From the NCBI GenBank assembly GCA_023375785.1, contig SZWC01000031.1:742415-806414 (forward strand): 64,000 bases of DNA. The letters run 5' to 3'. The position numbers were made by a program, and so were the translations under genes. Source of the stretch: Penium margaritaceum. Its lineage: Eukaryota > Streptophyta > Zygnematophyceae > Desmidiales > Peniaceae. The notes under the pieces were generated by a model, which was not told the DNA's origin, ran no database searches, and saw only the letters and a program-made list of their open reading frames with translations. The first letter of the stretch is position 1. Each line of letters opens with the position of its first letter. Shown one piece after another: positions 11,536-23,344 of the stretch.

Positions 11536-14500
11536 ATCTCTCCCTTGCACCTTAGGCCACCTGTTGTGGTAGTTTTCCTTCGGCATGAACCTGTAGCTCT
11601 AGGTTGTGTATGTGCATGTTTGTTTTCTTGGTCTTTAGTTCTCATCTCTTGCATCCACCATGCCGACTCCTCGAGCACTTGATACATGCAAGTCGCCGTC
11701 TAGCGGCTTTGTCAAGAAGTCGGCAAGAATTTTCTTGTTTGTGACGTGCTCTAGTTCCACGACACCCTTGGCGATAAGGTCACGTGAGTAGTGGTACCGA
11801 ATATCGATGTACTTTGTACGCCGGGAGATCATGTCGTCCTCTGCCATAGCCATGGCACTTTGGTTGTCGATGCGGATAACCGTTGCTTCCTCTTGTAGTG
11901 CCTTGATCTCATCAAGCAAACTGCGAAGCCATTGTGTTTCCTTGCACACTTCGGAGAGTGCAATGTACTACACCTCAGCAGTGGAAAGCAAGACGCAGTC
12001 CTGCTTCCTGCTTGCCCACGAGACCGCACCACCATTGAGAAGACAGACAAACCCTGAGATGGACTTCCTGTCATCAATCCGTCCTCCCCAGTCCGCGTCA
12101 GTGTAGCATGTCAGTCGCAGCAAGTCTGATCCTTCCAGACCTCCAAACCGAAGTCCGACGTGCCGAGTCTTTTTGAGGTAGCGAAAAATCCGCTTCACGA
12201 CTTGCCAATGTTCTGGCCCAGGGTTGGCCACAAACCTGCTCACCTGACCCACTGCATAAGCAATGTCAGGTCGTGTTCCCACCATTGCATACATAAGGCT
12301 TCCAACGGCGGACTGGTATGGAATGTTTTGCATCTCCCGCCGGTCTGCCTCGTTGCTTGGTGACATGGAGGAGGAGAGCTTGCAGTCGGAGGGCATGGGG
12401 GTGCTGACGGGCTTGCAGTCCTCCATGTTATAGCGCTTCAAGATGTCCATGATGTACTTGGTCTGGTTGAGCTCGATGGTGCCTGCTTTGCGGTTGCGGT
12501 GAACAGCAATCCCGAGGTAGTACTCGAGAGGTCCCATGTCCTTCATCTTAAATCTGCCAGCCAGATTTTTCTTGAGGTCCGTGAGGGCCTCCTACGAGGA
12601 AGAACACATGATAAGATCATCCACGTACAACGCCACAAGTAGCAAGCCACGTTCGTCCTCCCGCACATAGACGCTAGGGTCATTCTTGCAATGTGCAAAG
12701 GCGATCTCAGCCATGAAGCTGTCCATCTCCTTGTACCTGATCCGTGGGGCCTGTTTCAGCCCGTACAACGCCTTCACCAGCTTGTACACCTTACCCTCAG
12801 GTGCTTGGACACCTTCCGGTACCTCCATTAGCACCTCCTTGTCGAGCTTCCCATAAAGGAAGGCTGTCTTCACATCCATCTGGTGGATCTCAAGGTCTTT
12901 GGCGGCAGCGACAGCAAGCAGGGACCTGATGGAGGCAAACGTGACGACCGGTGCGAAGGTCTCATTGTACTCGGACCCTGTGCGCTGTGAGAACCCTTTC
13001 GCCACGACCCTTGCCTTGTACTTTTCGATGCTATCATCTTGCTTTCGCTTCAACCTGAGCACCCACTTTGAGCCCACCACGTGAGCGTTAGCGGGTCTGT
13101 CCACCAGCACCCATGTACCATTTTCTTCGATGGACGCAAGCTCGCTGTCCACCGCCTCCTTCCACTTGGCCGTATCGGGCCTTGCCAGCGCCTCAGCCAC
13201 AGTGAGCGGCTCTCCCTGAGCCAAACAGGACCAGCTCAGTCCAGTCCAGCTTCCAGTGTCAGCGTCGTACTTTGGAGTTTGTTTTCTTTGTCGTGTGTTG
13301 CGACGTTGCATTGCTGGTGGATGTTTGCCATGCTGTTGCTCCTTTGGTGTCGGCTGCCCTGGAGTTGAATTTTCCTCTTTTGAAGAGCCACTGGCCTCCG
13401 AGCTGGTCTTAGAGGCCTCGGACGTCTCCGACTCTGTGTCGGAGCTCGCCGCTGCGTCAGCCTGCGCAGCCGCTCCCCCTTGGCACACCACTCTTCTTCA
13501 CGTCCTGCCGCACTGGCACCACTTGCCAGTTTCAGGAGCTTGATCTCCTGACTCTAGCAGCACCAACCACTCTCCCTGTTTTGGAGATTCCGTGGGATCA
13601 AGCATCTCTTCCTTGCCTGGTTTCCTCTCGTCAAAGGTTACATCCCGGCTGGTGATGAGTCTTCTTCCTGCCAGGTCCCACAAGCGATATGTCTTGTGGG
13701 CCGTCTCATAGCTCACCATAACGCACTTTCGTGCTCTTGAATCCAGCTTGCCAGTACCCTCACCCGCCTGGACCTTTGCCCATGCGGTGCAGCCGAACAC
13801 TTTCAGGTGTGATGCGTCTGGCTTCTTCCCTGACCAAACATCTTGTGGCGTCATCTGTTGTTTGCCCTTCTTCTTTCCGCGCCTGCCCAGAGCCGCAGGA
13901 GTCAGGTTGACAAGATAGCATGCCGTTCTTGCCGCTTCCGCCCAAAACCGCGGTGGAAGCCTTGCATCAAAGAGCATGCTACGCACCATGCCGAGGATGG
14001 TCCGATTCATCCGTTCGGCAACACCATTGCTCTGTGGCGTGTAAGGCGTTGTGGGCTGATGGTTGATCCCATGTTGTCGCAACCAGCCCTTGCATGCCTC
14101 GTACTCTCCGCTGTTTTCGCTCCGCATCCCTTTGACTTTCTTTCCGGTCTGCCGCACCACCATGGCGATAAATCCCTGCAACTTTTCTCTGACCTCTCCC
14201 TTTGTTTTGAGGAAGAAGATCCACACCTTGCGGCTGTGGTCATCTATGAAGGTCAGAAAATACTTGCTACCACCGTTTGACACCGTGCGAAAGGGTCCAC
14301 ACACGTCGGTGTGAATCAGGTCAAGGGCTGATTGTGCGCGGCGACCATTGTGCTCAAAGCGCGTTCGTTTGGTCTTGCCTTGGAGGCAAGGTTCACACAG
14401 GCTGCCATACCCAACCGCATCCTTCTTGCAACCATCCATGCCACGGACCAGCTGTTGTTGCTGAATGACTTAGAGCATACTGTTTGCAACGTGCCCAAAG

Positions 14501-15950
14501 CATCTGTGCCACAGATCAGCGTCTTCATCCTTTGCGGTAGAGGTTGCTTTTTCAGTTCTCATTGGTGGGCTCTCGTGTGTTGGTGCCGAGACCACTGCCT
14601 CCGCTGCACCCGCATGACCCTCGTCTTCCGAGGTCTTTGCTACCATTGTCTGCAATACGTAGAGTCCATCAACACGTGGAACCAGTGCCACGAGATCTTT
14701 GTTGGCATAGAGGACCTTGATGTCCTCGTTCCTGGCGATGACCGCCTTCTTCTGTGTGAACACCACTGTCATGTCGTTGTCCGTTATCTTTGACACGGAC
14801 AAAAGGTTTGCCGTAAAGGAGGGCATGTAGACCACATCACGTAGCCATAGATCCTTCTCTACACCATTAAGGTTGATGCTCACCAACTTGTCTCCCACGC
14901 CCTTTCCATTAACGATACTGCCGTTTGCACATCTGAACCGCCGATCGGTGGGGCCGATGGAGACAAATCCAGCCTGGTCGTTGCTGGAGTGATGATCGAA
15001 GCCGGAGTCGAGCCCAAAAGCTCCTGGCCTGAGCAGCGCCGCTCTTTTTGCTGGAGGCGTGCTCTGTGCCATCATGTTGGTGGCTTCTTTGCCACCCTTT
15101 TCTGTTGCCTTTGTTCCCACAGCTTCCCCCGTCTTCCTTCTTTGGCGACCTGCACTCTCTTGCCCAGTGCCGAGGTTTACCGTAGTTGCGGCAGTTACCC
15201 TGTCACTTGGGAGCCTTGCCGCCATTGTTGCCTCCGCCACCACTGCTTCCGCTGCTGCCTTTCTGACCAGAGGCTGATCCTTTGCTCCCGCGGCCACCGT
15301 AGCGTGCGGCATAGGCTGAGAAGTTAGCCTCACTTCCGCTGCGGCGCAAAGCCTCGTTTCGCACGTACTCGGACACTGCCGTGTACGTCAGGTCGTCCTC
15401 CTTCCAGCCGCCCATGACGGTGATCATTGGGCTCTAGCTCTCCGGTAGCGCCATGAGGAGAATCATGGCTTGCATGTTCTCGTCAAGGTCCCAGTTCATC
15501 TGGCGAGCCTCGCCAAGGAGTCCTTCAAACTCCTGTAGGAAATCGGGGATTGATTCGCCCTCATTCACTCGCATGCTGATCAGCCGTTGTAGGATGAATA
15601 GTCTGTTTGCGAGGGAGGTTGATTGGTGCACGCGCTTGAGCTTGTCGTAAGCTACAGAAGCCAGCATGTACCCGGCAATGATGGGAACATACTTCTTGGC
15701 TATCACGTTGCTGAGGATTGACATGACAATATCATTTCGATCCATCCATGCCTCATGCTCAGATGTGCCTTCCGCGGGAACCTGCTCCTCTCCCTTCAGT
15801 AGCTTGATGAAGCTGCGCACTTTCATCGCCAGCTCGAACTGCCATCTCCAAATGGGGAAGTCAATCCCCTCAAAAATGGGGATTCCTCCTTGGGGTCCAA
15901 GACCTTGTGACAGTGATGTAGCACTCACATTTTCTCAAGTGGTCTGCCCT
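11536..15950 (-). pseudogene. B' gag-pol coding region
   Basis: Minus-strand copia polyprotein region. Gag lies near 15930-15200, with an FPIWRWQFELAMK block and a UBN2-type core. A Gly-rich spacer and zinc-knuckle region follow near 15300-15150. The protease region has a block resembling LDSGFDHHSS near 15000. GAG-pre-integrase includes LWHRCFGHVANS and CLQGKTKR. The integrase core carries THTDVCGP, TFIDDHSRKVW and the PYTPQSNGVAERMN glutamate block near 14000. Reverse transcriptase follows, with FAPVVTFASIRSLL and the catalytic YVDDL block near 12615-12630. RNase H ends with ADFLTKPLDG near 11700. This is the best-preserved B-lineage copy here and has few interruptions. Confidence 0.93.
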
Positions 15951-16377
15951 GTGGTAGCCACTGTTGAGCTTGAGGACTGTCCTATGGCAGCCCCCACTCC
16001 TCCCGATTGGTCAACCATTTTTTGTTGCCCTTGTCTGCTTCCCACGTCTCTGCTGCGTTGAGGCCGATGTAGGCTGATGTTAGCTGATGTCTACTACCGG
16101 TTTTAGGATGCAGATCCGTTGCTTACCCCTGCAGCCGATGTTCACCTGTAGACAGAGAATACATCTATACCAATACAACCAGGGTCTTGCCACCAAGGGC
16201 AGAGCTTGTCCTGGTTCGGACACAAGGGTCGTGCCTCCAAGGGCAGAGCTTGTCCTTGGTCCCTATGTGCTAAGTGCAGACCAAGCCGTTGGAACTGATG
16301 GAGCTGATGGAGCCGGCGTGTGCCCTTGGAGAGAGCGTACCAGAGTTGAGCGAAGCGTGCCTTACAACTGGTCAGTG

Positions 16378-16391
16378 TGGGCCCATAACCC
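16378..16391 (-). promoter_or_regulatory. Primer-binding site, half-tRNA-iMet type (B')
   Basis: The plus strand reads TGGGCCCATAACCC, two bases from the 5' LTR. It is identical to the initiator tRNA-Met anticodon stem-loop and so is complementary to it in the transcript. Confidence 0.87.
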
Positions 16392-16393
16392 TT

Positions 16394-17078
16394 TGTCAAC
16401 CGGCCTGAGGCAAACGGACTAGAAAACAGGGCCGACACAATAGCACCTGCCATCCGCTCCTAGCATTTCAGCTAGGAGAAGATATCACCCTCAGGATCAC
16501 GGTTCCACACTAAGCAGTTCCTAGGCAATCACTTGCTAGCAACTTTGTCCACTTAACACTTGGTCACTTTCGCGCGAGGTGGTCGTCAAAGACTAAGTCC
16601 TGGGGCTTAGACCAACCAGTGTCTTCTTTATACTGTTAGTTGGGCAACTCTGTGAGGAGCATCTAAGGCCAGATTGTGTAATTAGAATGAGGAATGAGCC
16701 TGGTACATATAGTCCTAGGCCTGGCTTCTAAGGTGTGTGGGTAGTGATACTTTTGGGGTGGTCACTCCACACCACCTTACCAGTCCGCCAATTGGCGCAT
16801 CCACTGACCGCCAAGTGGTGCACTCTCCTCATGCATGGAGAAATGTCTAAGAAACTTCCCCTGTGCTAGAAGGTCAAAAACCCTCCTGCGTACATCAAGG
16901 CTCGATCGTAGGACCTGTTGTCCCTAAGCCCAACATGTTATCCATTGCGCTACACTTCTGGTGTCTCGCTTGGACTTGCACCATGAACAAGGTCTGGGGG
17001 ACTTACTCGAAGGGAGTAGTGCATGCCCAACCTGTCCGTCAAGCCATAGTAGTGGCCATGGGGCATAGAAAAACAACA
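16394..17078 (-). repeat. B' 5' LTR (685 bp)
   Basis: Ungapped B' LTR, starting TGTCAACCGGCC and ending AAAAACAACA on the plus strand. It adjoins the primer site at 16378-16391 and the target duplication at 17079-17083. Confidence 0.93.
16890..16955 (-). other. tRNA-like module in the B' right LTR
   Basis: On the minus strand, the A-box-like TAGCGCAATGG (16942-16952) is followed about 35 bases later by the B-box-like GATCGAGCC (16899-16907). Overall the stretch resembles the D-arm to T-arm of a tRNA-Arg, but the stems are imperfect. It lies in the upstream part of the LTR, before the TATA-like sequence. Confidence 0.5.
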
Positions 17079-17414
17079 CAAGGACATCAAGATCTCGTAT
17101 CCCAAGGAGAGTCTTGTCGCATAGGTCCCAAGAGTGGATGGGTTCTACGTGCTGCATACCAAATTCCTTGAGAGTACAAATGAGGGATATGTGGTGGTTG
17201 AAGAGTGAAGTCTTTAAAGCCTGATATTGCACCACAATCCATCACCATGCCGGCCAATTCCACTAACACGGATGCTGAGCTGTGGCATGGGCGGTTCGGC
17301 TATGTGGCCAATAGCACACTCCAAGCTATGCAGCAACATGAAATGGTTCATGGGATGGAGGGATGCAATGTCAAGGACGAGGGAAAGTACAAAAAGCTTT
17401 GTGAACCATGCTCT
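17079..17414 (+). pseudogene. B1 body resumed after the B' insertion
   Basis: Plus-strand protease to GAG-pre-integrase sequence that continues the B1 coding order after the second CAAGG copy. It includes a block resembling LWHGRFGYVANSTL. It ends where the LTR of B2 begins. Confidence 0.85.
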
Positions 17415-17610
17415 TGTTGACCTGATATGCTCATTGTCCATGGCTGATGATTGGACAGGCACAGGACGGACTAGGCATGCACTTCTCCCTTGGAGTAAGT
17501 CCCCTAAGTCTGGTCTAGATAGACAAGGCATGCACTGCTCCTTTAGGGCAAGTCCCCTTGGTCGAATCTGGATAGTATAGCAAGCAAACACTTCCTAGGA
17601 CAACTCCTTG

Positions 17611-17668
17611 TGGCTTAGACGTTCCAGAGTTGGTCTTTGGAGCGAGAGGTCACTGAGTCAAATCCCAG
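17611..17668 (+). other. tRNA-like module in a family B LTR
   Basis: TGGCTTAGACG (17611-17621) is an exact A-box fit. The B-box-like GAGTCAAATCC (17655-17665) lies in a short T-arm-like hairpin; sister copies read GGGTCAAATCC, for example at 8208-8218. Between the boxes is a hairpin related to TCCAGAG and CTCTGGA, which is not a standard anticodon arm. The module is conserved in most family B LTRs of the window. Confidence 0.55.
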
Positions 17669-17876
17669 CCCAGTGACTAATTTTCTTTGTAACCAACAGG
17701 AGGACAGGACGGTTCTAAGAGACATCTTAGAACATTCCAAGGTCCTTCCTGGTGCCTGGCGCCACTTGGCAATCAAAGACAGCCCCATGTAGGCAAGGGG
17801 GATGACGCAATCTAGATTACCTCCTAAGTGGCTCATCTAAGGACTGACTACGTGCGTAGGCTAGAGGCTAGCTCTA

Positions 17877-17888
17877 GGACTATAAGAA
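17877..17888 (+). promoter_or_regulatory. TATA-like element in a family B LTR
   Basis: GACTATAAGAAC lies about 465 bases into the LTR. Sister LTRs have it at the same place. It is the likeliest core promoter for the element transcript. Confidence 0.4.
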
Positions 17889-18181
17889 CCTGTCAGTTGC
17901 CTGTCATTGACTACAGTTCTTACCTTTGAGACTCCTCACAGAGTTGTCCACCAGAGGCACACACTAAAGAAGCATTGGTTGGTCTAAGACCCAGGAGTTT
18001 GCTCTTGGCGCAAAACTGACCAGGTGCTAAGGACATAGTGCAAGGAAGTGATTCCTATGAACTGCTCACTGTGGAACCTTGGCTCTGATATCATCTCTTG
18101 ATTGCAATACCAAGAGCGGTTAGCGGGAACCATTGTGTCGGATCCCATTTTCTAGACCGTCGCCTCAGGCAGGTTGACAAA

Positions 18182-18195
18182 GGGTTATGGGCCCA
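18182..18195 (+). promoter_or_regulatory. Primer-binding site, half-tRNA-iMet type (B2)
   Basis: GGGTTATGGGCCCA lies two bases after the LTR and is identical to the sites at 8740 and 56033. Confidence 0.87.
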
Positions 18196-20798
18196 CACTG
18201 ATTAGTTATAAGATACGCTTCTGCGCACTCTCTCGACCTCTTTATCTTGCAGTGCGCATCAGCTCCATCAACTGCATCAGCTCCATCTGCTCCATGTGCT
18301 CCATCAGCTCCAACGGCAGGTGCTTGCACTTAGCAAACAAGGGCCAAGGATAAGCTCTACCGTTGGAGATACGATCCTTGGGCCCTAACCAGGATATGCT
18401 CTGCCGTTGGAGGCATGACCCTGGGTAAGCTAGTGTACGTTCTTCTCTGTTTGCAAGTAATCAATGGCTAACTGGTAAGTGACGGATCTGCACCTTCTAA
18501 AGCGGTAGCAGACAACAGTCCAGATCAACCTACATTGCCCTTAGCAAAGGAGAGAAGTAGAGTAGAAAAGCAGTATGACGATATCCACGACGCTCACTCT
18601 CGAGTAGGTCAATTCTTGCATGTCAAAGTTCACAATGTTTGGTTTTCCCTTGTGGAGATGGCAATTTGAGATTTTCATGAGGGTCCTTGGCTACTTGAAG
18701 ATGTTCTTTGCAGAAGAGGTTGAACCTCCAAAAACAGATCCTAGATATGAAGCATGGAGTGTCAAAAATGACATGGCGCTTGCGATTCTTGTGACATCAG
18801 TGCACGAGTCACAACATGTCCACCTCCAAGGTATCACACATGCATGAATGGCTTATGAGAAGCTTGCACATGTACACTAATCAACGGCTCTTACAAATCG
18901 CCTCTTCATTCTTCAAAAGCTGATTTTGATGAGGGTGAACGAGGGAAAGTGGATTCCGGACTTCTTGTTGCAGTTTGAAGGACTAATGCAGCAAGTGACC
19001 AAAATGAACTGGGAAATCGATACCATCATGCAGGCCATGATCCTCCTCCCAGTGCTACTTGAAAGTTGGGATCTTGTGATCACCGTCTTTGGCGGTTAGA
19101 AGGAGGATTTGACATATGAGGCAGTGTCCGAGTATGTACGCAACGAGGCCATACATCAAAGTGGTGGTGAGGCTAACATTTCAACCTATGCTGCACAGTA
19201 CGGTGGTTGTGGCAACAATTCCTCTTCTGGTCAGAGCAGAAGTGGAAGCGGTGGCGATGGAGGAAAAGACAATGTTGGTGATGGAAAGATTTCAAAGCAT
19301 CCTGGGAAGTGCCATAACTGTGGCAAGCCTGGGCATTGGGCTCGGGAGTATAGGGCTCCCAAGAAGGAAGATGGTGGTAGATATGAGGACAAAGGAAACA
19401 GTACGAACGACTTGACGAACATGATGGCTGAGAGAGTGCCGGCAACCAAGGGAGCGGCACTGCTCAAGCGTGGAGCCTACAGGTTCGACTGTGCTACAAC
19501 CCACCACTCCTCAAGGAGAAGGATGGGTTTATCTCCATTGAAGACACTGAACATCGTTTCAGGTGTACCAACGGCAATCTTGTCCATGCGCAAGGCGAGG
19601 AAGATAAGTTGATTAGCATCAATGTGAACGATTCTGAAAAAGACTTGAAGCTGGAGAACGTCGTCTATATGCCGTCTGTTGCGGCAAACCTCTTCTCAGT
19701 ATCCAAAATCACGGACGACGACATGACTGTCGTCTTCACGGAGGAGGAGGCCGTGATTGTCAAGAATAAGGACATCAAGATCTCCTATCCCAAGGAGAGT
19801 CTTGTCGCACAGGTCCCAAGAGTTGATGGGCTTTATGTGCAGCAGACCAAATCCCTTGAAACTACAAATGAGGGATATACAGCGGCTGAAGAACCCAAGT
19901 CTCCAAGGCCTGATGTTGCACCACAAGTCGTCACCATGGCGGCCAATTCCACCGACACAGATGCTGATTTGTGGCACAAGCGGTTTGGCCATGTGGCGGA
20001 CAGCACACTGCAAGCTATGCAGTGACACAAAGTGGTTCATGGGATGGAGGGATGCAAGGCCAAGGATGAGGGAAAGTGCAAAAAGCTATGTGAGCCATGC
20101 CTCCATGGCAAGGCAATGAGAAAGCCCTTTGAGCGTAATGGGCAACATGCGGCAGCAATCTTAGACCTGATTCACTCTCATGTGTGTGGACCATTGTGCA
20201 CTCCATGAAACGGTGGCAGCAAGTATTTCTTGACCTTCATCGATGACCACACTAGCAAGATGTGGATCTACTTCCTTAAGATAAACGGAGAGATCAAGGA
20301 GAAGCTGCAAGAGTTTGTCGCGATGGTAGAGTGGCAGACAAGCAAGAAGGTCAAGGTACTACGCACAAACAACGGTGGTGAATATAAGGCGTGCAAAGGC
20401 TGGTTAAGCCAACACGGCATCAACCACCAAACGACCACTCCTTACACCCCCCAGAGCAATTCCGTTACCGAGCGGATGAACCAGACTATCCTCGGCATGA
20501 CACGAAGCATGCTCTTTGACGCCAAACTCCGACCTCGCTTCTTGACTGAAGCTGCAATAACTGCTTGCTACCTTGTGAATCTCACTCAGGCAGCCGCGCT
20601 TAGTAGGCGTGGTAAGAAACAGCAAGAGAAGCAGCTCATGACGCCACAAGAGGCTTGGTCTGAGAAGAACCCAGTTGTCTCACCTTTGAGGGTCTTTGGA
20701 TGTACTGCCTACGCAAAGGTCCAAGGAGGAGAAGAAAGTGGCAAGCTGGATGCACGCGCTCGTAAGTGTGTAATGGTCAGATACGACCATTAGACACT
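18196..20798 (+). pseudogene. Family B2 leader, gag, protease and integrase
   Basis: Leader to about 18575, then gag with MFGFPLWRWQFEI and a UBN2-type core (18620-19080). A Gly/Ser-rich spacer and the CCHC knuckle region lie near 19310-19350. The protease block and GAG-pre-integrase follow, with LWHKRFGHVADS near 19970. The integrase core has TFIDDHTSKMW at about 20235 and a PYTPQSNSVTERMN glutamate block at about 20440. A reversed family B LTR interrupts it at 20799. The copy is broken in several places but still retains long readable blocks. Confidence 0.9.
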
Positions 20799-21569
20799 TA
20801 TCAACCTGCCTGAGGCGACGGTCTAGAAAACGGGTTTCGACACGATGGTTCCCGCCGACCGCTCTTGGTATTGCAACCAAGAGATGATATCACCCTCAGA
20901 GCCAAGGTTCCAGACTAAGCAGTTCATAGGAATCACTTCCTTGCACAGTGTCCTTAGCACTTGGTCACTTTTGCGCGAGGAGCGAACTCCTGGAGCTTAG
21001 ACCAACCAATACTTCTTTAGTGTCTGCCTCTGGTGGACAACTCTGCGAGGAGTGTAAAAGGTAAGAACTATACTCAATGAAAAGGAACTGACATGTTCTT
21101 ATAGTCCTAGAGCCAGGCTCTAGCCTAGGTACGTAATGGCTCCTTTGATGAGCCACTTTGGGGGCAATGTGGATTACGTCATCCCCCTTGCCTACATGGC
21201 ACTCCCTGTGATCGCCAAGTGGCGCCAGCAACCAGGAAGGACATTGGAATGTTCTGAGATGTCTCTTAGAACCTTCTTGTCCTCCTTTTGGTCACAAAGA
21301 AAATCAGTCACATGGCTGGAATTTGACCCAGTGACCTCCCGCTCCAGAGACTAACTCTGAAACGTCTAAGCTACAAAGAGTTGTCCTAGGTAGAGTTTGC
21401 TGTCTATACTATCCAAATCAGACCAATGGGACTTGCTCCAAAGCACCAGTGCATGTCTTGTCTATTTGGACCAGACTTAGGGGACTTACTCCAAGGGAGC
21501 AGTGCATGCCTAGTCCGTCCTACGCCTGTCCAAATATCAGCCATGGACAAGGAGCATTTCAGGTCAACA
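20799..21569 (-). repeat. Family B LTR inside B2 pol
   Basis: Complete reversed LTR (771 bp), TATCAACC to GGTCAACA on the plus strand, lying between B2 integrase and linker sequence. No matching target duplication is visible. Confidence 0.88.
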
Positions 21570-21705
21570 GAAAGGACACTTGGCAAGGGAGAGTCGCTAG
21601 ACCTTGTCCATGCTCCCAAATCAGGAGTGTGGATTGTGTTGCTCGAGTCAGGTCATCAAGAGAATGGCTGTGCAAGCTGACATATCGAACGCATTGATAT
21701 TGAGT
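21570..21705 (+). pseudogene. B2 pol linker fragment
   Basis: It matches the integrase-to-RT linker of B5 near 59028. It ends at the 3' LTR of the A-I element. Confidence 0.7.
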
Positions 21706-22473
21706 TGTTGGAACTGGAGGAGAGAACGAGCCTTGGAGCAATAAACATGTGGGACTGGAAGGCCATTACTTGTGCAAAAGAATGGTTATTGAATCACTCA
21801 AAATGATGGAGTACATATAGAGCTAGAGCTAAGGTACGTCAGCCCTTTTTCAAGCCAAACCACTTGGCCATGGAGGCTAAGGCTCACACAAGAGAGAGCC
21901 TTAGCCTCCATAGTCACACACTAGAGTCCATAATCTCACACAAGAGAGAAAATCAGCCTAGCAATCAGGCTAACCACTCACACGCGACCTAGAGAGCTAG
22001 AAAATTCCCTCATGGCACACTCCTAGTGGTCATATAATCCAGAATCCCATGGAAAGTTGCCATGTGTCCATGGCTAGCACACAAGGATCTCACCTCACCT
22101 TAGAAGTAAGGAGAGATACCTTTTTCCTACTGAGCACACTGTGACAAGGCAATCCAAGAATCTAGGACCTTTTTGGATATTTCTCCCATCAGGTCTTGAC
22201 CCAATACCTCTTGCTTTTTTGTTTTCTCACACTAATCCATGGAGCAATCACGCATGATTACCCAGATACCGGCGGTTGATGATCCCGAAAAGTTTGAAAA
22301 TTCAAATCTCACAATCTGACCGTTGGATTGGCCTGAATCTTGGACCGTAGATGTTTTGTTACCTGATCTCTCAAATGAAGAAGTAAGATTGACGATCGAA
22401 GAAAGAATCTGGTAGTTTCTTAGAACTTGCTCGTGTGGATCTCAAAGTGAGCCGGATGGCTCCTTTTCCAAAA
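21706..22473 (-). repeat. A-I 3' LTR
   Basis: Minus-strand LTR, TGTTGGAACTGGAGG on the left. It is followed at once by the complement of the polypurine tract (ATCTCCCACTTT), which marks it as a 3' LTR. Confidence 0.9.
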
Positions 22474-23344
22474 ATCTCCCACTTTATCGCAGTCGGAGTG
22501 GGCTGAGTCCACATGCCTTCATGCATAACTGGTGCTTCTGATGGGTCACTGACTTGGTGCAAAAAGCAGCAACCTGCTTGCTCGTTGGAGTAAACTCCAG
22601 CTTGATAATACCCTCTTGGATCATGTACCTAATGAAGTGTTAAGCGATGTCAATGTCCTTGGTACGTTCATGGTGCGAATCTTGGTGAGTACAATTGCGC
22701 TTTGGTTGTCGACACGCACAAGAATCGGAACTGCTCCATTCCAACTCATCTCTGCCATGAGACTACCAACATCTCTTTTGTACTTAAGCCGCTCAGCTGC
22801 ATCAGCTTATCCATTGAAGTACATGAGGTAGTGCCACGTCTCAAGCGGCGTGTCCATGGCTTTAGCCTCTACCATGCAGAACCACTACAAGACGTCCTTG
22901 ATGTAATGGATTTGCTTAAGAGAGAGAAAGAGAGCATGATTTACAGTCATGCGTGATCTGGATCCGAGAAAGTATGATGCCTCCAAGAGATCAGTCAGCT
23001 GGAAGCTCTCCTGCATGGCCTCCTTGAACTCCTACAGAGCAGACATATTGTTTGAGAGGAGGAGCATGTCATCCACATAAACGATGATTATCAGGATCTC
23101 ATGCCCATGCTGCCAGCAATAGACACTGTAGTCACATTCATTGCGGTCGAATCTATGCATTATAGAGTCGCATCCAATTTCTGGTTCCAAGCACACGAAA
23201 CTTGCTTGCGATCGTACGACTTTTGCAGCTTACAAACCAGGTACTCTCGGCCATGTATGACGAATCCCTCCGAGTCCTCCATGTAGATCTCCTCCTTCAA
23301 CTCACCGTTCAAGAATGTCATCTTGACATCCATATGGTGAATCT
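22474..23344 (-). pseudogene. A-I RNase H and RT part
   Basis: Minus-strand RNase H to mid-RT sequence of family A. The RT part has a YVDDM block near 23070. It stops at the first copy of the target duplication AATCT (23340-23344). Confidence 0.87.

Larger units (their letters stand above)
10337..17078 (-). mobile_element. Ty1/copia element B', nested in B1
   Basis: A complete-looking nested copia element on the minus strand with an LTR at each end (10337-11535 and 16394-17078). The target duplication CAAGG is at 10332-10336 and 17079-17083. Coding blocks run gag (15.9 kb) to RNase H (11.6 kb). A half-tRNA primer site lies beside the right LTR, and the polypurine tract AAGGGAGAGA (minus strand) beside the left. 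The element has only a few interruptions. The LTRs differ at roughly 5% of sites by hand count over about 600 bp, so it is fairly young, in the low millions of years at generic plant rates. Confidence 0.93.
17415..18179 (+). repeat. Family B 5' LTR of B2 (765 bp)
   Basis: Complete plus-strand LTR, TGTTGACC to GTTGACA. It contains two tandem copies of a unit of about 50-60 bp near the left end, the tRNA-like module at 17611-17668, and a TATAAG box near 17880. A primer site follows at 18182. Confidence 0.92.

Noticed and set aside
13843-14793. Plus-strand frames of about 145-153 codons
   Set aside because: They are antisense shadows of B' integrase and protease.
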